In this document: positions 8,621 to 14,614 of the stretch, piece by piece
Layout: the number at the start of each line of letters is the position of its first letter
Position numbering within the stretch: position 1 is the stretch's first letter
Assembly (NCBI GenBank): GCA_902490325.1
Contig: CABUDJ010000029.1
Location: 1 to 22,884 of the forward strand
DNA: 22,884 nucleotides
Origin: an uncultured Collinsella sp.
GTDB lineage: Bacteria > Actinomycetota > Coriobacteriia > Coriobacteriales > Coriobacteriaceae
Reading direction: 5' to 3'
Notes under the pieces: generated by a model
Told to the model about the DNA's origin: nothing
What the model saw: the letters and a program-made list of their open reading frames with translations, nothing else
The model's database searches: none
Made by a program: the position numbers and the translations under genes

Positions 8621-9119
8621 CCAGTTCCTCCCAGGTTACACGGATTTTCTCGAGCATTTCGGCGAGCTGCTCGCGCTCGTCGTGAGTGAGGGCACTAAAG
8701 GCCCGTTCTCTAAAGCGGATGCGGGCCGCCTGGTCGATGCGGGCGTTTTCCCGGCCGGTTTCGGTCAGGCGAATGGTGAGCTGCCGTCGATCCTTGGGGT
8801 TACGGCTGCGCTCGATGAGACCGTTGACCTCGAGCTTGGACAGGATCTCGGAAAGCGACCCCGGCTTGAGGTCAAAGTGCATGCCGAGTTCCTGCTGCGA
8901 CATCTCGCCGCCGGGCTGCTTGGCCAGCAGGCAGATGATGGGCGCCTTGCCGGACACGCCTCCGCCATGAAAATGCATGTAATGGCCGCAAAAACCCAGG
9001 CCGCTCAGGATGCGCTTGGCGAGTTTGTCTTCGGCACTGACCGCTTCGGGTACATCCGCCGGCTGTGACGGGTCGCCGCCGGGCTCGTGCGAACAAAGGT
9101 TAAGAGGTTCATCGCACAT
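8613..9119 (-). CDS. MarR family transcriptional regulator of the ABC exporter
   Basis: A 168-residue winged-helix repressor. The DNA-binding part reads MSQQELGMHFDLKPGSLSEI with the wing RNPKDRRQLTIRLTETG, the standard MarR arrangement. A hydrophilic N-terminus of about 30 residues precedes the dimerisation helix. It is the first gene of the MarR-ABC-ABC operon and its stop overlaps the exporter start (ATGATTAA). An upstream AAAGGAG lies about 12 nt before the ATG, rather far, so a slightly later start is possible. An inverted repeat over the promoter suggests autorepression relieved by an exported ligand, as is known for MarR regulators adjacent to such exporters. Confidence 0.9.
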   Translation of the reverse strand: MCDEPLNLCSHEPGGDPSQPADVPEAVSAEDKLAKRILSGLGFCGHYMHFHGGGVSGKAPIICLLAKQPGGEMSQQELGMHFDLKPGSLSEILSKLEVNGLIERSRNPKDRRQLTIRLTETGRENARIDQAARIRFRERAFSALTHDEREQLAEMLEKIRVTWEELDD

Positions 9120-9140
9120 GAATTAGTGTTGCTCCTTTCT

Positions 9141-9203
9141 TTAGTTAGGTAGTGGAATTGTTTTGTGCCTAACCAATCTAGGAGCATGAGAAATGAATGT
9201 CAA
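9141..9203 (-). promoter_or_regulatory. Promoter and likely MarR operator
   Basis: On the minus strand TTGACA (9203-9198) is followed after 17 nt by TAGATT (9180-9175), a good sigma-70 type promoter. The inverted repeat TTAGTTAGG (9141-9149) / CCTAACCAA (9168-9176) matches at 8 of 9 positions and covers the end of the -10 box and the start site. That is where a repressor would block initiation. Assignment to MarR is by position. Confidence 0.65.
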
Positions 9204-9260
9204 GGTACCAAACTAGTGGTTACGCGGTTTTGCCAAACCGCGCAACGGCTCGACGCTGCA

Positions 9261-9357
9261 AACCCGCCAGAGCGGCAATCTGCCTTTCAACTTCGGCGGC
9301 ATGACCAGAAGGTCAATGCCGCCTTGCTTCAAGGCACCTTGCTCGCTCTGACGGGTT
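9261..9357. other. Nested stem-loop element, possible structured RNA
   Basis: Three stacked stems share one axis. The outer stem pairs AACCCGCCAGAGCG (9261-9274) with 9344-9357, 13 of 14 positions. The middle stem pairs TGCCTT (9281-9286) with AAGGCA (9331-9336). The inner stem pairs GGCGGCAT (9295-9302) with ATGCCGCC (9316-9323), topped by GACC/GGTC around AGAA. I cannot match it to a known RNA family. The strand is unknown, and a degenerate mobile-element end is an alternative. Confidence 0.5.
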
Positions 9358-9424
9358 TTCGCTGACTTCGCCAAAACATCGGCGTTGCCCTTGTTGGGAT
9401 AGTCGTTGGGGACGCTCTTGTTGA

Positions 9425-9457
9425 GTGATCCGTGGGGGACGGAGGAAAACGAATCAT
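9425..9457. repeat. Short dispersed repeat, copy 1
   Basis: A 33-nt segment ending in CGGAGGAAAACGAATCAT. It matches 27 of 33 positions, ungapped, with 22397-22429 inside the M20 peptidase gene. Near-palindromic ends TGATCC / GAATCA flank a G-rich purine core. Confidence 0.7.
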
Positions 9458-9493
9458 TTTGGGCTGCGGTGACACCCTTTCGAAGTTGCTTTG

Positions 9494-9651
9494 TCCAAAA
9501 CTATGCCGGATTACTACGATGAATTCGAAATATCAGACCTCGGCATTGTTTTTCGTAAAATCACAAGCTGTCTACCTGCGGTTTTGCCGGAGTGCAATTC
9601 GTTGTGGTTGGAGGCTAACGGTTTATCGTAGTAATCCGGCATAGTTTTGGA
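9494..9651. repeat. MITE-like element with 27-bp terminal inverted repeats
   Basis: The arms 9494-9520 and 9625-9651 are perfect reverse complements of 27 nt, containing ACTATGCCGGATTACTACG. They enclose 104 nt that are more AT-rich than the surroundings and encode no transposase. No clear target-site duplication is seen. This could be a miniature transposable element or a large REP-type palindrome. Confidence 0.65.
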
Positions 9652-9831
9652 ATGGTAGTAAATAGATGGCAGCTACTGTGCCGCTACCGCCGCGATTTTG
9701 CCTCCCATTTCCGTAACCTTTCCGCAACAATGTGCCCTCCTCGGCGCCTGCGCCCGCTTGCAACGCCCCCTGCGCTACACTTAGTCGCACTATGGCGCCG
9801 TCGCGTCGCACCCGACCCAAGGGGGACACTC

Positions 9832-10656
9832 ATGAAGAACACTCAGCTGCTGCTGATCAACGATATGTGCGGCTACGGTAAGGTCGCGCTTTCTGCCATG
9901 CTGCCGGTGCTGTCGCACATGGGTTACCGTATCCACAACCTACCGACGGCCCTCGTTTCCGATACGCTCAACTACCCCAAGTTTTACATCCACGACACCA
10001 CGGAGTACGTGCGTCAGAGTCTTGCCATCTGGGAGGAGCTCGGCTTTGAATTCGACGCCATCTCGACCGGCTTTATCGTGACCGAGGAAGAGGCGCGCAT
10101 CATCTCGGACTTTTGCCACCGCCGTTCGCAAAAAGGCACCAAGGTGTTCGTCGACCCCATCATGGCCGACAACGGCAGGCTCTACGCCGGCGTGCCCGAA
10201 TCGACCATCGGCCTTATGCGCAGCCTGGTCGAGTGCGCCGACTACGCGGTGCCCAACTATACCGAGGCGTGTCTGCTCACCGATACGCCTATGGCCGAGC
10301 AGATTACGGCCGATGAGGCTCGTGCGCTCGTGGACGCCATGCTCGCGCTGGGCGCCAAGTCGGTGGTCATTACGAGCGCGAAGGTCGACGGGGCGAGTGC
10401 CGTCATCGGCTACGACCATGTGGCGGGAGAGTACTTCACGATTCCCTTTGAGCTGATCCCGGTGTATTTCCCGGGCACGGGCGATACGTTCTCGTCGGTG
10501 CTCGTGGGTCGCGTTATGGCCGGCTGGAGCCTGCAACGTGCGACGACCGACGCTATGCGTGTGGTGGCCGAGCTTATCGAGCGCAATGCCGACCGAGAGG
10601 ACAAGTCGGCCGGCCTTCCCATCGAGGCCTGCCTGGATGTGATTGACCATGAGTAA
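9832..10656 (+). CDS. Pyridoxal/pyridoxamine kinase-like protein (PdxK/PdxY family)
   Basis: A 274-residue ribokinase-fold kinase, soluble. The family phosphorylates pyridoxal, pyridoxamine or pyridoxine with ATP in the vitamin B6 salvage route. The start region LLINDMCGYGKVALSAMLPV, the central VDPIMADNGRLY stretch and the anion-hole/catalytic motif GTGD (215-218, D218 as base) fit this family. ATG 9832 is preceded by GGGGGA at 9821-9826; an in-frame upstream start at 9652 would include MITE-flank sequence and lacks support. The end overlaps the TIGR04076-like gene by 8 nt. Related kinases of hydroxymethylpyrimidine cannot be wholly excluded. Confidence 0.85.
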   Translation: MKNTQLLLINDMCGYGKVALSAMLPVLSHMGYRIHNLPTALVSDTLNYPKFYIHDTTEYVRQSLAIWEELGFEFDAISTGFIVTEEEARIISDFCHRRSQKGTKVFVDPIMADNGRLYAGVPESTIGLMRSLVECADYAVPNYTEACLLTDTPMAEQITADEARALVDAMLALGAKSVVITSAKVDGASAVIGYDHVAGEYFTIPFELIPVYFPGTGDTFSSVLVGRVMAGWSLQRATTDAMRVVAELIERNADREDKSAGLPIEACLDVIDHE

Positions 10657-10978
10657 CGCCGGCGAGGGCGGCGTCAAGCCTGCGGGCGAGAGCAAGCCGT
10701 TCGGTGCGCCGCGGGGCAAGCGTCCGCGTATCCGCGTGAGCTGCGTGGACCAGCTGGGTGCGTGTCGCTGCCACCATGGTCATAAGCCGGGCGATGTCTT
10801 TGACTTCGACCGAGACCGCGGCAAGATGTGCGCCATGGCCTGCCATGTGGGCTTTCCCTATATCGATATCCTGCGCTACGGCGGAACCGTGCCTGGCAAC
10901 GAGCCCGGTACGGCAAAGTTCTGCTGCCCCGAGGTCGATACGCTGAACGTTTGGCTTGCCGAGGTCGTCGACGAGTAG
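10649..10978 (+). CDS. Small Cys-rich TIGR04076-like protein
   Basis: A 109-residue protein of unknown function resembling the TIGR04076 family. Conserved-looking features are the SCVDQLGACRCHHGHKPGD segment (C32, C39, C41, H42, H43, H45), a CAMACHVGFPYIDILRYGG segment (C61, C65) and FCCPE (C92, C93). Seven Cys and clustered His suggest a metal- or redox-active site, which is inference. There is no signal peptide or membrane segment. ATG 10649 overlaps the kinase stop (ATGAGTAA), so the two are probably translated together; a TTG six nt earlier is a less likely start. A family A palindrome begins 8 nt after its stop. Confidence 0.75.
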   Translation: MSNAGEGGVKPAGESKPFGAPRGKRPRIRVSCVDQLGACRCHHGHKPGDVFDFDRDRGKMCAMACHVGFPYIDILRYGGTVPGNEPGTAKFCCPEVDTLNVWLAEVVDE

Positions 10979-10986
10979 CTGAGCGC

Positions 10987-11019
10987 AATGTGACAAAGGG
11001 ACAGTTCTTTTGTCACATT
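10987..11019. repeat. Intergenic palindrome, family A copy 2
   Basis: The stem AATGTGACAAA (10987-10997) pairs perfectly with TTTGTCACATT (11009-11019). The core GGGACAG is kept, but the partner CCCC has changed to TTCT. It begins 8 nt after the stop codon of the small Cys-rich gene. Confidence 0.8.
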
Positions 11020-11048
11020 CGCGGGTGGTGTCCCTTCTTTTTGCTTAT

Positions 11049-11147
11049 AATCTCAAATCTCTGCATTTCATCAGATTTTAGGTTCTAAAAATTCTGCGTT
11101 TCATCGATAATCAAGCGTATAAAACTTTGCATTTCATTTGATGACAC
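11049..11147 (+). promoter_or_regulatory. Triple 33-bp-period repeat array before the first DUF4143 ATPase
   Basis: The motif TGC[A/G]TTTCAT occurs at 11062, 11095 and 11128, spaced exactly 33 bp, each preceded by an A-rich run. The last copy is centred about 29 nt before the ATG at 11162. A -10-like TATAAA (11118-11123) lies between copies two and three, so copy two would overlap the -35 region and copy three the transcription start. The arrangement looks like a set of protein binding sites controlling the ATPase gene. Confidence 0.7.
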
Positions 11148-11161
11148 CGAGGGGAGAGCCT

Positions 11162-12523
11162 ATGCTGCGCAGGAAAATAGCGGCAGAGCTGGAGCGTTGG
11201 CTGAAGTCTTCCGAGCAAAAGGCCTTGTTCATTACGGGTTCTCGCCAGATTGGCAAAAGCTATTCGATTCGCGCATTTGGCAAAGCCAACCATGCAACCT
11301 ACATCGAGCTTAACCTCATGGAAAACCGCCAGGCAAAAGATGCTCTTCTCGAGGCGCGGAATGCCGATGATTTCATCAGCAGGGTGACGCTTCTTTCGGG
11401 AAAGTCGATTGCGCCAGGCAAAACGCTCGTGTTTATCGATGAGGTCCAAGAGGCCCCCGACATCATGACGATGGCAAAGTTCCTTGTTGAGGACGGGAGG
11501 TGCCGCTGGGCGTTTTCGGGGTCAATGCTCGGGACTCAGTTCAAGGGCGTCAGGTCCTATCCCGTGGGGTATGTCCACGAGCTTAGGATGTTCCCGCTCG
11601 ATTTTGAGGAGTTTTGCTGGGCAACCGGGGTGAGCGAGGGGGCTCGCCAAACGATACGTGACGCGTGTATCAGCGAGAGGCCCGTTCCTGATTACATTCA
11701 TGACGCGATGATGGCAAACTTCAGGACCTATACCGTTGTCGGCGGAATGCCGGAGGTCGTGCAGCGTTTCCTTGACACGCAGGGCGACCTTGCCTCTGTT
11801 CGTCAGCTACAGTCAGAGCTCAACGAACAGTACCGGCGGGATATCTCCAAGTATGCAAGCGGGCGAGCCCTTCAGGTGCAGAGCATTTACGATCAGCTCC
11901 CTATTATGCTCGAGGGCGAAAACAAGCGCTTCGTGCTCAATTCCATTGACCCCAAGGCTCACTACGAGAAGTATCAGCGAGATTTTGTATGGCTTGTCGA
12001 TGCCGGCGTTGCTCTCAAAGCCGATATCGTAACCGAGCCAAAATCGCCCTTGCTCAAGACGGCACGGCCATCGCAGTTCAAGCTATATCAATCGGATACG
12101 GGCATGTTGATGGCGCGCTACCCCGTCGGAGTCGCCCAAGCGGCGTATCTTGATAGCAAGGAGCCCAATCTGGGCGGCATTTACGAAAACGTGGTGGCCC
12201 AGCAGCTGGCTGCCCAAAATCGCCAGCTTTACTACTATCAGACAAAAAAGCGCGGTGAAGTGGACTTTGTGGTCGATGGACCGGATGGGACGGCTGTTCC
12301 GATCGAGGTTAAATCGGGCTCCTATTACCACGCGCACGCTGCGCTCGGTCATGTGCTTGATACGGCTGAATATGGCGTAAGGCTCGGGATTGTTTTCTCG
12401 AGAGGCAACGTTGAGCGCAACGGAGCGGTTCTCTATTTGCCGCTATATGCGACCTGGGCCCTTTCGGATGTTTTGGGCGACTCCTGCGCCGAGGGGATAA
12501 AGCTGGAGGTCAAGCCGGTCTAG
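11162..12523 (+). CDS. AAA_14/DUF4143 ATPase with PD-(D/E)XK-like C-terminus (copy 1)
   Basis: A 453-residue protein. The N-terminal P-loop domain has Walker A GSRQIGKSY (26-34), Walker B LVFIDEVQ (89-96), a sensor-like FSGSMLG (118-124) and the family motif LRMFPLDFEEF (141-151). A DUF4143 region follows, with VVGGMPEVVQRF and, further on, LYQSDTGMLMAR. The C-terminus carries GEVDF (365-369) and PIEVKSG (380-386), the D...ExK pattern of PD-(D/E)XK nucleases. ATG 11162 has GGGGAG five nt upstream; an ATG at 11138 would lie just after the last upstream repeat and has no ribosome site. The cellular role of this family is unknown. A second, diverged member faces it at 13050-14420. Confidence 0.88.
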   Translation: MLRRKIAAELERWLKSSEQKALFITGSRQIGKSYSIRAFGKANHATYIELNLMENRQAKDALLEARNADDFISRVTLLSGKSIAPGKTLVFIDEVQEAPDIMTMAKFLVEDGRCRWAFSGSMLGTQFKGVRSYPVGYVHELRMFPLDFEEFCWATGVSEGARQTIRDACISERPVPDYIHDAMMANFRTYTVVGGMPEVVQRFLDTQGDLASVRQLQSELNEQYRRDISKYASGRALQVQSIYDQLPIMLEGENKRFVLNSIDPKAHYEKYQRDFVWLVDAGVALKADIVTEPKSPLLKTARPSQFKLYQSDTGMLMARYPVGVAQAAYLDSKEPNLGGIYENVVAQQLAAQNRQLYYYQTKKRGEVDFVVDGPDGTAVPIEVKSGSYYHAHAALGHVLDTAEYGVRLGIVFSRGNVERNGAVLYLPLYATWALSDVLGDSCAEGIKLEVKPV

Positions 12524-12535
12524 GGCTAGTCCCGG

Positions 12536-12547
12536 ATGTGACAAAGG
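12536..12547. repeat. Half-copy of the family A palindrome
   Basis: ATGTGACAAAGG stands 12 nt past the stop codon of the first ATPase gene without its complementary arm. It is probably a decayed copy. It lies between the convergent ATPase and phosphatase genes. Confidence 0.45.
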
Positions 12548-12569
12548 CGTGGCCCGCGACCTCGATTGC

Positions 12570-13016
12570 CTACAGCTGCTCGAGCATAGCGGTGCAGCCG
12601 TCGAGTACGTCGCGGTAGGTGGCATCGAAATTGCCGGTGTACCAGGGGTCGGCCACGTCGCCGGGGCGCTCGGTCCAATCGAGCATGCGCGTAATCTTGC
12701 CGTCGGGGTCGTCGCCAAAGATGCGACGCAGGCCACGCGCGTTCTCGTCGTCCATATAGACAATGTGGTCCCAGTCGCCATACTCCGCGCGACGCACCTG
12801 ACGTGCACGATGTGCGACGACGGGAATCCCGACCTCGCGCAGCTTGGCAACGGTACCGTGGTGTGGCGGGTTGCCGATCTCCTCGGTCGAGGTCGCAGCG
12901 GAGTCAATGACAAACTCGCCCGCGCGCCCGGCGCGCCGCACCAGCTCGGTAAACACCGACTCAGCCATCGTCGAGCGACAGATGTTGCCATGGCAGATAA
13001 ACAGTATGCGTTGCAT
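12570..13016 (-). CDS. Low-molecular-weight protein tyrosine phosphatase
   Basis: A 148-residue cytosolic enzyme hydrolysing phosphotyrosine, of normal length for the family. The N-terminal P-loop CHGNICRS (8-15) gives the CX5R catalytic Cys8 and Arg14, and the acid loop ADPWYTG (122-128) supplies Asp123. The start has AAGGAA upstream. There is no polysaccharide locus or tyrosine kinase next to it, so its partner is not indicated. Arsenate reductases share the fold, but the DPWYTG loop and the CHGNICRS P-loop favour a phosphatase. It lies between the two convergent DUF4143 ATPases, 33 nt from the end of the second. Confidence 0.93.
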   Translation of the reverse strand: MQRILFICHGNICRSTMAESVFTELVRRAGRAGEFVIDSAATSTEEIGNPPHHGTVAKLREVGIPVVAHRARQVRRAEYGDWDHIVYMDDENARGLRRIFGDDPDGKITRMLDWTERPGDVADPWYTGNFDATYRDVLDGCTAMLEQL

Positions 13017-13049
13017 GAGCGGTTTCCTTTCTAGGCGGTCGTGCAGGGC

Positions 13050-14420
13050 TTACAGACTGCTCTTGAGGCAGTTTGCTCCAATAAAGCCCGCTGCGTACAA
13101 GGGGAGGTGGCGTAGCTCGCGCCCGTCATCGGTTTCGCTGCGGAAAAAATTGTTCTCGGACAAAATGTAGGCATATGGCGATCGGGCTTTGTCCATGAAC
13201 GACCCGAGGGTTCTCGCGCGCACGTTGCGTGCGGACTTTACCTCGACGGGCACGATTTCCATACGGTCGGTCTGAAGTAGAAAATCGAGCTCGCCGGTCG
13301 TCTTCCAAGACGACGGCGGCACCCAGTAATACGTCTGCAAGCTGTTACCCGAAAATGCTTGCATGACCGAGTTTTCCGCCAGGGCGCCTCGGAAGTCGGA
13401 AGATAGCGCTATGGCGGAATCTTCTTTGAGGTCGAGCCAGAGCCTCGGGTTGATGCCGAGTTTGTAGAACATGAGGCCGGTATCGAGAAGATAGACCTTA
13501 AAGAAACTTCCATCTTCGTCGTCGAAGGGAACGAGGGGAGGCTCGATGCCTTCGGTCAGGTTGTTGACCGATATGATACCGGCGCCTTCGAGCCAGTCGA
13601 GCGGCTCGATAAGCTTGGCGCGACGGCCTCCGCGTTCGACCTCGGAGTACTTGAATTTTTTTGTGGACGATCTCAGCAGCTGGGACGGAATGGAGCGCCA
13701 GACCTTGCGTGCCGCCACGCCGCTGATCCCGTTTTCGGGGTCGGTCATATCGGCGGTATAGGTCTCGTTGATTTCGCGCTGCTCGACGCGCGCATCCTCG
13801 ATGGATAACGTCTTGCGATATGCGTTGACGGCGGCGGGCATGCCGCCCACGATCTGGTATCGATGAAACAGGCTGAGCGCGGCTTGGTGCGCGGCGTAGG
13901 TCTCGAGCGTGCCGGCGTGGGTACGAATGGCATCGGCCATCTGCTCCTCATCGAGCGCCCAGAGAAACTCCTCGAACGACATAGGATGCATGGTCTCTTG
14001 ACGAACGCCGCTGGGAAAAGGCAGCTTACGTTTGCGCGTGGCGACGCCGAGCTGACTGCCGGTCGCGCATATGCGCCAGCCCGAACCCGAAAAAAAGCGA
14101 AGCGAGTTGAGCGCCCGTTCGCAGAGCTGCACCTCGTCAAACAGGATGAAGGTGGTTTCTTTGCGAATGGGGGCGCGTTTATAGTCTGAAATCCGCGCCA
14201 CGATGGTGTCAACGTCGTCGGTGGGACAATCGAACAGCGGAGCGATCAGCTCAAGATCGGTCTGAAAGTCGAGTTTGACAAACGCATCGCCGGCGATTCG
14301 CCTGCCGATTTCCTCGGCAGCGTACGTTTTGCCTACGCGTCGCGCACCACGGATGAGGAGGGGGCGTGAGGCGTCCTTTGTCGCCCATGATTCGATAACG
14401 GACTCGATTGATCTGCGCAT
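13050..14420 (-). CDS. AAA_14/DUF4143 ATPase with PD-(D/E)XK-like C-terminus (copy 2)
   Basis: A 456-residue relative of the ATPase at 11162, similar in layout but much diverged. Walker A is GARRVGKTY (25-33), Walker B FILFDEVQ (91-98), the sensor-like ATGSQLG (119-125), the family motif HPMSFEEFLW (145-154) and IVGGMPAAVNAY. The C-terminus has GELDF (376-380) and VPVEVKSA (390-397), again the D...ExK pattern. The ATG has AAAGG seven nt upstream. The gene has its own array of three palindromic sites. No partner gene is attached, so if the family acts alone, ATPase and putative nuclease functions are in one chain. Function is unknown; catalytic nuclease activity is not proven by the motif alone. 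Confidence 0.88.
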   Translation of the reverse strand: MRRSIESVIESWATKDASRPLLIRGARRVGKTYAAEEIGRRIAGDAFVKLDFQTDLELIAPLFDCPTDDVDTIVARISDYKRAPIRKETTFILFDEVQLCERALNSLRFFSGSGWRICATGSQLGVATRKRKLPFPSGVRQETMHPMSFEEFLWALDEEQMADAIRTHAGTLETYAAHQAALSLFHRYQIVGGMPAAVNAYRKTLSIEDARVEQREINETYTADMTDPENGISGVAARKVWRSIPSQLLRSSTKKFKYSEVERGGRRAKLIEPLDWLEGAGIISVNNLTEGIEPPLVPFDDEDGSFFKVYLLDTGLMFYKLGINPRLWLDLKEDSAIALSSDFRGALAENSVMQAFSGNSLQTYYWVPPSSWKTTGELDFLLQTDRMEIVPVEVKSARNVRARTLGSFMDKARSPYAYILSENNFFRSETDDGRELRHLPLYAAGFIGANCLKSSL

Positions 14421-14432
14421 GGGGCCGCCTTT

Positions 14433-14531
14433 CCAATTTCGTGTACTTCAGATACATAGTTTAGTACGATTTCATGTACTTGAAATACACGAAATAATAG
14501 AAAAGCGTGTATCTCAAATACACGAAATTGC
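14433..14531 (-). promoter_or_regulatory. Triple 33-bp-period palindromic operator array before the second DUF4143 ATPase
   Basis: Three copies of the 17-nt near-palindrome GTGTAYTTSARATACAC are centred at 14449, 14482 and 14515, exactly 33 bp apart. Flanking TTTC/GAAA extends the symmetry in the best copy. The nearest is centred 29 nt before the ATG at 14420. TAAACT (14463-14458, minus strand) is a possible -10 box between the two nearest copies. The symmetry suggests a dimeric DNA-binding protein, not yet identified. Confidence 0.78.
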
Positions 14532-14614
14532 ACTGCTGAAGCTTCCAGGCGGATAAACATACTCATATTGGGCGGTTTTCACCGGTTACTCGCCACCTTG
14601 GGCTATGTTTGCCC

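Larger units (their letters stand above)
9204..9831. other. Gene-free region of about 630 bp
   Basis: No supported protein gene is present. It holds an 8-bp hairpin CGCGGTTT / AAACCGCG (9223-9242), a nested hairpin (9261-9357), a copy of a short repeat (9425-9457) and a MITE-like inverted repeat (9494-9651). The rest, up to 9831, is the leader of the kinase gene. A 42-codon open frame (9503-9631) lies inside the inverted repeat but has no ribosome site. Confidence 0.6.

Noticed and set aside
5173..8689. Long plus-strand open frames opposite the ABC exporter genes
   Set aside because: They are mirror frames of conserved ABC domains, without ribosome sites or family features.
9223..9242. CGCGGTTT-TGCC-AAACCGCG hairpin as a terminator
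   Set aside because: It lies upstream of the MarR promoter, with no gene ending there and no T-run on either side.
9503..9631. 42-codon open frame inside the MITE-like element
   Set aside because: No ribosome site, the start and stop both lie in the inverted repeats, and there is no recognisable motif.
11049..14531. CRISPR-like reading of the 33-bp-period repeats
   Set aside because: Only three copies per array, with short conserved cores, degenerate repeats and no cas genes; the promoter position explains them better.
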